This document shows, in pieces, positions 1-5,615 of a stretch of DNA of 7,171 nt. Source of the stretch: Rickettsiaceae bacterium (GTDB lineage: Bacteria > Pseudomonadota > Alphaproteobacteria > Rickettsiales > Rickettsiaceae); contig JAIOYD010000074.1 of the NCBI GenBank assembly GCA_021741285.1, forward strand, positions 1 to 7,171. The letters run 5' to 3'. How positions within the stretch are numbered: position 1 is the first letter of the stretch; the number at the start of each line of letters is the position of its first letter. The translations under genes and the position numbers were made by a program. Below the pieces are notes generated by a model. It had not been told where the DNA came from and searched no databases. It saw nothing but the letters and a program-made list of their open reading frames with translations.

Positions 1-1
1 T

Positions 2-97
2 ATCACTGCAAAATGGACTATGCCAATTCAAAATTGGGGTGAAGCTATGGCTCATTTTTTGATAAAATTTGAAGATAGAATTCATAACAATATTTAG
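2..97 (+). CDS. IS256-family (Mutator-type) transposase, C-terminal fragment
   Basis: The frame opening at position 2 encodes 31 residues before a TAG at 95-97. It includes AKWTMPIQNWGEAMAHF followed by LIKFEDRI. The pattern K/R-W-T-x-P-I-x-N-W-x-x-A-x-x-x-F-x-x-x-F-E-x-R is the characteristic carboxy terminus of IS256-family DDE transposases, which cut and paste the element through a circular intermediate. The start and catalytic residues are outside the window, so activity cannot be judged. Its stop codon overlaps, on the opposite strand, the stop of the LuxR-like gene (94-96), so the two genes converge tail to tail. Confidence 0.75.
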   Translation: MTAKWTMPIQNWGEAMAHFLIKFEDRIHNNI

Positions 98-750
98 GGG
101 CTTATGTATGAATTTACACAATTGGATGGAAAGTCCCATATAGCCGAATATATCTGATCATTTTGAGAACAGTCTATAATTTGAATATGAGAAAACTTTT
201 GTAAAAAATCATCATTTAATCTTTTATCAAAACAGATAAATATAATATTATTTACTTTCTCTTGCTGTTTTAATTGTAACAAATGTTTTTCTGTTAATAC
301 TGCTATAATTTTTTGATTACTATCATTACTAAGAATTTTACTGGATTTTTCAGTAATATTGATATTAGCTAATTTTAGACAACTAATTATATATTCTAAC
401 TTCTCCTTTGCTGCATGATTTACAATACATGATATATTCTTGTTTTTGAGTTTTAATGCTACCTTAGCTATTTGAGATAAAAATAGTTTATTGATTAATA
501 GATCTATATAATGTTGTTTTATCAATACTAACTGGGACGATTTTTCAACGAAATCTTTTATACCTTCTTGGGAATTTGAGGAAATCTTTCTTAATATGGT
601 TTTTATATACCCCTCAACCGTTCTGTGTGATATACCAAGAATATCAGCAATTTTCTTAACCCCTCTCACATTAATAATACAGGCAATAACATCTATCTCT
701 CTTGGAGTAAATATCACATCATTAATTTGATTTATTTGCTGTAAGTTCAT
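94..750 (-). CDS. LuxR/GerE-type helix-turn-helix protein with IS-derived C-terminus
   Basis: 218 residues. Residues about 13-58 (start FTPREIDVIACI, then IADILGISHRTVEGYIKTIL) match the LuxR/GerE DNA-binding domain: the TPRE entry to helix 1 and the S-x-R-T-V-E-x-Y-I recognition helix. Here the HTH is N-terminal, unlike classic LuxR regulators. Residues about 70-205 form an unrecognised alpha/beta region with alternating hydrophobic strands (NISCIV, KIIAVLT, NNIIFICFD, IQIIDCS), reminiscent of a receiver-like fold, but no phosphoacceptor pattern is assured. It is probably a transcription regulator. The start overlaps the rep stop as ATGA (750/747), implying translational coupling. Residues 206-218 are encoded by the inverted repeat and flank of the IS256-type element, so the native C-terminus has been lost or replaced. 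The domain call is firm; function and target genes are unknown. Confidence 0.8.
   Translation of the reverse strand: MNLQQINQINDVIFTPREIDVIACIINVRGVKKIADILGISHRTVEGYIKTILRKISSNSQEGIKDFVEKSSQLVLIKQHYIDLLINKLFLSQIAKVALKLKNKNISCIVNHAAKEKLEYIISCLKLANINITEKSSKILSNDSNQKIIAVLTEKHLLQLKQQEKVNNIIFICFDKRLNDDFLQKFSHIQIIDCSQNDQIYSAIWDFPSNCVNSYISP
113..137. repeat. Probable IS256-family right terminal inverted repeat
   Basis: The 25 bp begin TTTACACAATT and end GGAAAGTCCC. IS256-type elements commonly have inner TTTACACAATT-like and outer GGACTTT-like motifs, and this sequence follows a transposase C-terminus at the expected distance. Read on the minus strand it encodes residues about 206-214 of the LuxR-like protein. 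The left TIR would have to be compared to fix the boundary. Confidence 0.6.
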
Positions 751-3389
751 CTTTTATCTACATTATTATTTTCAGAATTAATTTCTGATTTTGGTAATAA
801 TTGAGCCTCTGGAATGTAATTCAATTCAAGAAAAATATCTTTGTTAACAGGCTTTAGCGTCATTACAAATTCTCCAAGATCATTCATTTCAAGTTCCTTT
901 AACTTTACAAAATATTCTTTGCCATTGATAGTCTCTAATTTCATACTATCATCATTATCACTAGGTGTTACTCTGAGATATTTCTGCTCCTCAGGAATAT
1001 GTGACAAGTCAAAAGAACGTATATTACGCTGCTGTATTTCTAGATCATCATAATCAAGCCGGTAATTAACGTTATTACCAGCTTCACTACTACCACAACA
1101 TAAAAAAGAGTTTTGTTGAGAAACTCTATGATCTACTCCCTGCCCTAGCTCATAATTACCACACTCCTCTCCCCCTTTCCCTAGTTGATAATCATTGCTA
1201 ATTAGCATTTTCTTGTTTAGAGGATGAATATTAAAAATATCCGATGTAGTTAAAATATCAGGCTCACCAAATTCTAGTCCTAATGGTTCATTAGTACAGA
1301 CCCCGGTATCGAGACAACTCTCTCTACGACATTCATCCTTCATAACATCAATCGGTTTATTTCTATCACCAGACTCCATTCTCTCATCCCCAGCCTTAGC
1401 TCCTTCGGTAATCTTCCCAACCAAATCAAACCATCCACCCAACAAACCATTAACATCGGATTCTAATGCCTTAGCCTCGTGAGACAACACTCCCGATTCT
1501 TGATATTTCCGTCTGTAAGCATTAAACTCGTACTGCAAAATTTCAGCTTTAGCTAGCTCTAGAGGAACTTGCCATGTTCCCCCTACTATTTTCTTCCAAG
1601 CCACCGATAAGGCTGTATCTATCTCTTTTTCCCTAGAGATAGAACCAAGCTTAGTAGGCTTCCAGGTCGCTGTATGATGAATTATCTGTTTTGCCAGTTC
1701 ATGTTTACTTAAACTAGCTGCATATCCGCTGGCTAACCCTTTTGAAACAAGAGAGTAAGCAAACTTTCTAGCCTTATCGGCTTTATCTTTCGGTAATATT
1801 TTAAGTTTTTCTCGAATTAGCTCCGAATGAATATTAAACTCCTTATCCTTACCAGCATCCTCTTTCTTGTTAGCGAGATTTTCATCAGTATTATCATTAC
1901 TAAATCTCTTTAAAAAATTATTAAAAAGAACCTTGGGCGTAAGCCCTAAGTTATTTTTAAGATCTTTTATTTTTAATATAAGATCTTTATTTAATAGTAG
2001 TCCAGATTTGGCGACAGTAGGGTCAGATTTGATTCCACCACTCTTCTCTATTTTATCTTCTAAGGCTTCCAGAGAGGATGAAGTTGATAAAGTTTTAGAA
2101 GTATCAGATAAAAAATTACTATTCTCTAATCTACTAGATTCTTCTAATTTACCTTGTGCATTTTCAGTATCGTTCCCGTCTAATTCTTCCATTATAGAAT
2201 CAATATACGATTCAGCGTATGGGGTATGTAGCAGTGGTGGAATAGTATCGATATTGCCCTGACAATCAACGGCATTATCATTACCACCATCAATTACAGA
2301 TTTTAAAACGTTAGATTGCTCTAAGTTCAAATTAAATTTTATACCCCCTAGTATCAAACAATCTTCAACCGATCTTGGATCAACACTGTCTCCAATTGCA
2401 GCTAACTCAGCTTTTATATCGCTCGATTTGAGATTAGAGCGATCTTTTACTTTTTCTAAATCCAAAAAACAATCATCCGGTAGTGATAGAGTGATCTTCC
2501 ATAAAGACTGGTCTTGTCTTTCCTGAATTGTATAATCACCATTATCACTACACCTTCTTTTAATGTAAATATTTTGTGTCTTAATAAAACCAAGCTCTTC
2601 TAAAGCTCTGATGGATTTAGATAAATGCTTGGTATTACAAGAATACAAGTCGGCAAGTTCTCGGTAAGAAGAGATAAAAGAAAAGCTAGAATCATCATTA
2701 TAACTATATTTACCAAGGTTAAAATCCTCTTTGCCTTGAAGCATATAGTTTTTATAACATCTAGTATAAAAACTTAGCCACATAATTTTCCCCCGAGGAT
2801 TTAGATATCCAGTAGCAGTAATGATTTTAAGAAGATTATAATTCAGTTTAATGAATAACTTTGTTCTATCTAAATAAGACCTTTTGCATTCAGTAAATCT
2901 ATTATAAGATGCATGATCCCCTAATCTATCAGGGTACTTTTCGTTTAAATGATTAAATACAGAAGTAGGTAAAGTCGGAGTAATAAGGTTTCTTTTGTTT
3001 CTACCTATTTTATCCCAGTCCTTGTTTATAACAAAATAACCTTTCTTCACCAAACTACTCTGCATTGTAAAGACTAAAGACCTAGAACATCCAAGATACT
3101 CAGCCCAGTCTTCGCTCGGTAGAGCGCAAGATCTAGATTCACCTCTGTTTTTACTGATGAGAGAAAGACTGTCGGTCAGCAAATAATAGAGTTTTTCGTG
3201 ATTAGTAAGGTCAATGGTTGTAAGAATATGTTCTAATACGCAGCCAGTGATTGGAGTATAGGATTTAGTTTTTATATGAGATGAGAATGTAGTAAGATTA
3301 GAATTATTATGATCTCTAAAGTTGAAAGATAAGCGATCATCTACAGTGAATAGTTGAGAATTACTCTCAAATAGTGATAAATTTTGCAT
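747..3389 (-). CDS. Probable plasmid replication initiator with two winged-helix segments
   Basis: About 880 residues. There is no signal peptide or membrane segment. Two winged-helix-like segments are visible: residues ~91-122 (SEDWAEYLGCSRSLVFTMQ, then LVKKGYFVI) and ~241-272 (YRELADLYSCNTKHLSKSI, then LEELGFIKT). Paired winged helices are typical of plasmid Rep initiators. Residues ~370-515 are polar, Ser/Asp/Glu/Lys-rich and probably disordered. Residues ~520-650 form a second conserved-looking helical block (KARKFAYSLVSKG, TALSVAWKKIVGGTWQVP), followed by a low-complexity tail with a short internal duplication (YQLGKGGE / YELGQGVD, ~733-750). Rickettsial plasmids carry a large replication protein, often called DnaA-like, near parA; this gene fits that position, though I see no DnaA ATPase motifs. 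The start is supported by AGGAG seven bases upstream and an in-frame TAG shortly before it. Rep is inferred from context and HTHs, not from a recognised catalytic motif. Confidence 0.65.
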   Translation of the reverse strand: MQNLSLFESNSQLFTVDDRLSFNFRDHNNSNLTTFSSHIKTKSYTPITGCVLEHILTTIDLTNHEKLYYLLTDSLSLISKNRGESRSCALPSEDWAEYLGCSRSLVFTMQSSLVKKGYFVINKDWDKIGRNKRNLITPTLPTSVFNHLNEKYPDRLGDHASYNRFTECKRSYLDRTKLFIKLNYNLLKIITATGYLNPRGKIMWLSFYTRCYKNYMLQGKEDFNLGKYSYNDDSSFSFISSYRELADLYSCNTKHLSKSIRALEELGFIKTQNIYIKRRCSDNGDYTIQERQDQSLWKITLSLPDDCFLDLEKVKDRSNLKSSDIKAELAAIGDSVDPRSVEDCLILGGIKFNLNLEQSNVLKSVIDGGNDNAVDCQGNIDTIPPLLHTPYAESYIDSIMEELDGNDTENAQGKLEESSRLENSNFLSDTSKTLSTSSSLEALEDKIEKSGGIKSDPTVAKSGLLLNKDLILKIKDLKNNLGLTPKVLFNNFLKRFSNDNTDENLANKKEDAGKDKEFNIHSELIREKLKILPKDKADKARKFAYSLVSKGLASGYAASLSKHELAKQIIHHTATWKPTKLGSISREKEIDTALSVAWKKIVGGTWQVPLELAKAEILQYEFNAYRRKYQESGVLSHEAKALESDVNGLLGGWFDLVGKITEGAKAGDERMESGDRNKPIDVMKDECRRESCLDTGVCTNEPLGLEFGEPDILTTSDIFNIHPLNKKMLISNDYQLGKGGEECGNYELGQGVDHRVSQQNSFLCCGSSEAGNNVNYRLDYDDLEIQQRNIRSFDLSHIPEEQKYLRVTPSDNDDSMKLETINGKEYFVKLKELEMNDLGEFVMTLKPVNKDIFLELNYIPEAQLLPKSEINSENNNVDKR

Positions 3390-3396
3390 TTTTTTG

Positions 3397-3401
3397 CTCC
3401 T
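3397..3401 (-). promoter_or_regulatory. Ribosome binding site of the rep-like gene
   Basis: AGGAG lies on the minus strand seven bases before the ATG at 3389. It is the clearest Shine-Dalgarno sequence in the window and fixes the start of the large ORF. The other genes here have only weak sites. Confidence 0.75.
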
Positions 3402-3429
3402 GTTATTGAGCTAAAAAAACAAAGAATAC

Positions 3430-3457
3430 TTGACTTAATCTAAAAAAGAGGTACACT
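3430..3457 (+). promoter_or_regulatory. Candidate promoter of the + strand small RNA
   Basis: TTGACT at 3430-3435 and TACACT at 3452-3457 are separated by 16 bp. This matches sigma-70 consensus at 5/6 (-35) and 4/6 (-10). It fires away from rep, toward the terminator at 3521-3559, with a start expected near 3464. A short inverted repeat (ACTGT-AG-ACAGT, 3455-3466) overlaps the -10 and the start, where a repressor could bind. Confidence 0.45.
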
Positions 3458-3487
3458 GTAGACAGTAAGATTCATGCGGCAAAACAT
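3440..3487 (-). CDS. Possible 15-codon leader peptide in the rep 5' region
   Basis: On the minus strand ATG at 3487 opens a frame reading MFCRMNLTVYSVPLF and stops with TAG at 3440-3442, 50 nt before the rep start. It would lie within the rep leader and is largely complementary to the candidate antisense RNA. A purine-rich AAGGA is about 20 nt upstream, too far for a standard site. Leader peptides coupled to rep occur in some antisense-controlled plasmids, but a 15-codon frame can easily arise by chance. Confidence 0.18.
   Translation of the reverse strand: MFCRMNLTVYSVPLF
3455..3466. repeat. Short inverted repeat over the small-RNA promoter
   Basis: ACTGT and ACAGT flank a 2-bp centre (AG), a perfect 5-bp dyad covering the -10 end and the likely transcription start of the + strand unit. 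On the other strand it sits in the rep leader. It is a possible operator, but short enough to be chance. Confidence 0.3.
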
Positions 3488-3559
3488 ATCTTATAGTAAA
3501 TAAAAATCCTTAATTTTTAGAGGGTGTTAGGTTCTTTGTGTTCTTAGCGCCCTTTTTTT
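3464..3559 (+). ncRNA. Candidate antisense RNA opposite the rep leader
   Basis: A recognisable promoter (3430-3457) and a rho-independent terminator (3521-3559) bracket about 95 nt with no substantial ORF; the only frame is a 9-codon one at 3474-3503 with no good ribosome site. The candidate rep promoter (3572-3601, minus) would start its transcript near 3565, so this RNA would be fully complementary to the first ~100 nt of the rep leader. This is the geometry of countertranscribed RNAs that set plasmid copy number (CopA/RNAI-type logic). Both ends are predictions. If the true rep promoter lies left of 3464 the RNA would not pair with the rep mRNA. Confidence 0.4.
3521..3559 (+). terminator. 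Rho-independent terminator
   Basis: The left arm 3521-3531 (AGGGTGTTAGG) pairs with the right arm 3543-3553 (CTTAGCGCCCT) over 11 bp including three G-U pairs, with an 11-nt loop, followed at once by a run of T (3553-3559). The polarity works only for + strand transcripts, since the minus strand has A's rather than U's after the stem. No + strand protein gene lies upstream, which is why a small RNA is proposed. Confidence 0.65.
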
Positions 3560-3571
3560 ATTCGTTATCTT

Positions 3572-3601
3572 AATATAAGATTAAGAATCATCTTATATCA
3601 A
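3572..3601 (-). promoter_or_regulatory. Candidate promoter of the rep-luxR operon with overlapping dyad
   Basis: On the minus strand TTGATA (3601-3596) and TATATT (3577-3572) are 18 bp apart, each matching 5/6 of the sigma-70 hexamers. The transcript would start near 3565 and carry a leader of about 175 nt before the rep ATG at 3389. An inverted repeat, ATCTTA-ATA-TAAGAT (3567-3581), covers the -10 and could be an operator for autoregulation. Promoter-like strings are common in AT-rich DNA, hence the moderate confidence. Confidence 0.4.
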
Positions 3602-3755
3602 AAATATCATAGCAATATAAATTGTTATAAACTAACAGACTACCAATGATGTAAGATTTTATCTTAGTTGAAGTTAGTTGTATAAAAACTAATATAACTT
3701 AAACTACTAAAAATAAAACCATTTTTTTATTATCTTTGGAATTATCTGCTTAATA

Positions 3756-3797
3756 TATACTATTTATATAGTGTATATATACTATATAAATAGTATA
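3756..3797. repeat. 42-bp palindrome downstream of the par operon
   Basis: A perfect 17-nt arm (3756-3772) is repeated inverted at 3781-3797 around an 8-bp centre (GTATATAT) whose inner TATATA is itself symmetric, so one base pair breaks an otherwise complete 42-bp dyad. It shares the 15-mer GTATATATACTATAT (3773-3787) with the palindrome upstream of parA (5483-5497). It lies 70 bp beyond the stop of the small wHTH gene. No T-run follows on the minus strand, so a simple terminator is unlikely. A partition site or operator is the more attractive reading. Confidence 0.7.
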
Positions 3798-3867
3798 ATT
3801 ATTCTATACTTACACTACAACTTGTTTGTTAGGGGATTATAAATACTAAAAGAATTAATGTATGAAT

Positions 3868-4419
3868 TTAAATGTTATTTAAATTTTTTAGAAAAAATGA
3901 ATAAACTTCTTGTGTAAAATTATACCTAGCATACCCCCCCCTACCTGGCTTATTTTCATAAGTATGTAATAATTTTTTAGCCTTAAGTTTTTGTAGCATT
4001 CCTTTTATAGTATTAGGAGGCAATTTACAAGCTAGTGTGAATTCATCCATAGAAATACCTTTTGTGATCAGACGATCATTGTTATTTTCTTCTATTTGTT
4101 CAAGTAAATATTTAATAATAGTTTTTTGAGCTCCGAATAAGTTTCTTAGTTCTTTTTTTAAATTAAGCTCTGGTAAATAAGTAGTAAATGATTCGTTAAC
4201 ATTATCTATTAATGCTGTATCTTGATCAATATTGTTGTTAGTAAATTCAACCTTACTGGGATTAGTACAATTTTTGCTATCGGAAGATAAGTGCTGCTTA
4301 ATAGTACTATCAAGCTGATTGTTATTTTTGGGTAATTCATCGTCCCAGGGGCGGTATGATTTTTTTTGAAACAGAGTTTTTATTTTCTTACTTTTATCTA
4401 TATCGCTAATTAAAGGCAT
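3868..4419 (-). CDS. Small basic winged-helix protein, candidate ParB-like partition partner
   Basis: 183 residues. Residues 1-30 are basic with a KKSYRPWDDE motif. Residues ~30-85 are polar and Asn/Ser/Asp-rich, probably disordered. Residues ~88-180 form a winged helix: NLFGAQKTIIKYLLEQI, then ISMDEFTLACKLPPNTIKGM, LQKLKAKKLLHTYE and a Gly-rich wing, KPGRGGYARYNF. It follows parA by 20 bp in the same direction with only a weak GAG site, so the two are surely co-transcribed. No ParB motifs (GERRxRA, nuclease-type N-domain) are present. Many ParA systems use an unrelated small DNA-binding adaptor with a flexible basic tail that stimulates the ATPase; position and architecture suit that role. 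The wing codons contain eight consecutive G's (3934-3941 on the + strand as C's), a potential slippage tract. A replication accessory or plain repressor is the alternative. Confidence 0.6.
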   Translation of the reverse strand: MPLISDIDKSKKIKTLFQKKSYRPWDDELPKNNNQLDSTIKQHLSSDSKNCTNPSKVEFTNNNIDQDTALIDNVNESFTTYLPELNLKKELRNLFGAQKTIIKYLLEQIEENNNDRLITKGISMDEFTLACKLPPNTIKGMLQKLKAKKLLHTYENKPGRGGYARYNFTQEVYSFFLKNLNNI

Positions 4420-4439
4420 ATTTTCTCAGTTATTAGTTA

Positions 4440-5390
4440 CTAATTTTTTAATAGTGTATTTAAATCAAGTATTTCTTTAGTAAAAAGATCTATATCTTCT
4501 TTAGCGGATGTATTTTTTAAAGTAGAAAAAATATTAGATTTGGAATAGATCGTATTTGGAAATTCTTGACAATTTCTAATAAAGGTGTTGCATGTAAGAT
4601 CTTTAAATAGTTTATGATTAAGTATTGTGCTGAGTACTTCTGTAGATAAAGCTGTTCTGGTATCAAATTTATTTAATACTATTTTAAAACATAAATTTTT
4701 CTTAAACCTATTACTTATCATATTTATTTCTTCAAAAGATATTTTTAACCCAGATAAACTAAATTGTTCAGGAGTAACTGGGGCAATTACCATATCGGAA
4801 GCGAGTGTAGCAGCAGCTACTGACTGTCCTAAAGCTGGAGGACAATCTATTAGAATTAAATCGTAATTTTGATAAACCTCATTAATTAGATCAATATATA
4901 CTTTATCAAGGGGGTATTTATTAAGCATAAAAAAATTATCAAGTACGGCATTCTCTATCCTACTTGGTAAAATATCTAAACCTTCTGATATAGGAATTAT
5001 AGCGTCCTTTATACCCACATTATTACTTATTACATCAATCATTACAGGTAAGTTTTTTGCATCAATGTTAAAAGCTTGAGATAAATTACCTTGTTGGTCT
5101 ATATCAATACAAAGTACTCTAGCTCCATATAAATTTGCTCTTAAAGCAAAAGAATGAGTGATTGACGTTTTACCAGTGCCGCCTTTTACAATTTGAAAAG
5201 AAATAATTTTTTTTTCAAAGTTAATTTTAAAAAGCTCTCGTGCAGTTTTATGGCCAAAATAAACTCGATTTTGATTTTTAAAAGAAACAAGTTTTTTTTG
5301 CTTGAGTTGTTTATGTATGTATTGAAGAGTTACTCCAAGAAATTGAGCAGCTTCTGAAGCCGCTATTTTTATATCAATATTTTCATGCAT
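4440..5390 (-). CDS. parA: ParA partition ATPase with N-terminal HTH
   Basis: 316 residues. The N-terminal ~55 residues contain an HTH (AASEAAQFLGVTLQYIHKQL) like the DNA-binding extension of type Ia ParA proteins, which repress their own operon. The deviant Walker A box KGGTGKTS is at 69-76 with the signature lysine K69. Walker A' is CIDIDQQGNLS (94-104) and Walker B is LILIDCPPALG (178-188). ATP-dependent cycling of such proteins on the nucleoid moves plasmid copies apart, guided by a centromere-bound partner, here probably the next gene. The length is slightly short for HTH-containing ParAs but all ATPase motifs are intact. The start is the first in-frame ATG, 34 nt downstream of the predicted transcript start; the ribosome site is poor (AGGG about 13 bases away). 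The 62-bp palindrome lies 77 bp upstream of the start codon. Confidence 0.92.
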   Translation of the reverse strand: MHENIDIKIAASEAAQFLGVTLQYIHKQLKQKKLVSFKNQNRVYFGHKTARELFKINFEKKIISFQIVKGGTGKTSITHSFALRANLYGARVLCIDIDQQGNLSQAFNIDAKNLPVMIDVISNNVGIKDAIIPISEGLDILPSRIENAVLDNFFMLNKYPLDKVYIDLINEVYQNYDLILIDCPPALGQSVAAATLASDMVIAPVTPEQFSLSGLKISFEEINMISNRFKKNLCFKIVLNKFDTRTALSTEVLSTILNHKLFKDLTCNTFIRNCQEFPNTIYSKSNIFSTLKNTSAKEDIDLFTKEILDLNTLLKN

Positions 5391-5430
5391 TAGCTTTTTA
5401 ATCCCTGTTAATTTAAAAGTAGTAAGTGTG

Positions 5431-5439
5431 ATTATAGCA
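5431..5439 (-). promoter_or_regulatory. Extended -10 promoter of the parA operon
   Basis: The minus strand reads TGCTATAAT: a perfect -10 hexamer (5436-5431) with the TG extension at 5439-5438. No good -35 is present, as expected for extended -10 promoters. Transcription should begin near 5424. The 62-bp palindrome ends 28 bp upstream of the TG element, so a protein bound there could block or recruit polymerase. Confidence 0.6.
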
Positions 5440-5466
5440 TATATATAAAATAATTAAAGTATTATT

Positions 5467-5528
5467 ATAAGATAAGTACACCGTATATATACTATATGTA
5501 TAGTATATATACGGTGTACTTATCTTAT
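5467..5528. repeat. Near-perfect 62-bp palindrome upstream of parA
   Basis: The left arm 5467-5496 and right arm 5499-5528 are exact reverse complements over 30 nt, separated only by TG. The outer part carries ATAAGATAAGTACACCG and the core is alternating TATATACTATA. The core 15-mer GTATATATACTATAT also occurs in the palindrome at 3756-3797. The arms end in the TAAGAT/ATCTTA hexamer found in the rep region. Position next to the parA promoter suggests an operator and/or parS-like centromere; the symmetry would also allow cruciform extrusion. No T-run follows on either strand, so a terminator role is not evident. Confidence 0.85.
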
Positions 5529-5615
5529 TGTTATATTATCTGGCGTACTAATTATGGGTTAATCGTAAGCTATATGCCCGACAAACCAGTGTTTTCCAAC
5601 AGGGTAGGGCGATGG
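5529..5615. other. Short spacer between palindrome and transposon end
   Basis: These 87 bp contain no ORF, promoter or hairpin that I can support. The last five bases before the transposon end (GATGG, 5611-5615) would be the target-site copy if the element made a 5-bp duplication, but the far end is not in the window for comparison. Confidence 0.3.

Larger units (their letters stand above)
1..137 (+). mobile_element. Right end of an IS256-family insertion sequence (partial)
   Basis: The segment holds the last codons of an IS256-type transposase (stop at 95-97) and, 15 bp later, a sequence resembling an IS256-family terminal inverted repeat ending in GTCCC near 137. The rest of the element lies left of the window. 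Transposase stop, short spacer and TIR is the normal right-end architecture of this family. The outer boundary (about 135-138) is estimated from the TIR pattern because the left TIR and the target duplication cannot be compared here. Confidence 0.7.
3466..3666. repeat. Cluster of seven TAAGAT/ATCTTA hexamers
   Basis: Copies lie at 3466-3471 (TAAGAT), 3488-3493 (ATCTTA), 3567-3572 (ATCTTA), 3576-3581 (TAAGAT), 3590-3595 (ATCTTA), 3652-3657 (TAAGAT) and 3661-3666 (ATCTTA). Two pairs form dyads: ATCTTA-3-TAAGAT at the rep promoter and TAAGAT-3-ATCTTA at 3652-3666. The same hexamer sits at both outer ends of the 62-bp palindrome near parA (5468-5473 and 5522-5527). They may be binding sites for Rep or the small wHTH protein. 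Confidence 0.4.
3390..3867. other. Gene-free control region and candidate replication origin
   Basis: These 478 bp between the rep-like gene and the par operon hold no convincing protein gene. They contain a candidate minus-strand rep promoter, a candidate + strand small RNA unit with terminator, seven TAAGAT/ATCTTA hexamers, a 15-bp inverted repeat at 3652-3666, very AT-rich DNA (about 3600-3830) and a 42-bp palindrome at 3756-3797. Repeats, an AT-rich tract and position beside rep suit a plasmid origin. I saw no DnaA box (TTATCCACA or close match) in it. The origin role is inferred. Confidence 0.45.

Noticed and set aside
841..1053. Open frame of about 70 codons on the + strand
   Set aside because: It lies wholly antisense within the rep-like gene, shows Ser/Phe-rich shadow composition and has no ribosome site.
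1867..2262. Open frame of about 131 codons on the + strand
   Set aside because: It is antisense to the polar middle part of the rep-like gene; the Ser/Leu-rich translation mirrors Asp/Glu/Lys codons on the other strand.
3474..3503. 9-codon frame MRQNISYSK inside the + strand small RNA
   Set aside because: It has no Shine-Dalgarno sequence and is too short to distinguish from chance; it is noted only in the RNA entry.
4627..4866. Open frame of about 79 codons on the + strand
   Set aside because: It is antisense to conserved parA sequence, including the Walker B region, with no independent support.
5467..5528. Bidirectional rho-independent terminator
   Set aside because: The stem is AT-rich with no T-run on either side, and the neighbouring genes diverge from it, leaving no transcript that needs ending there.
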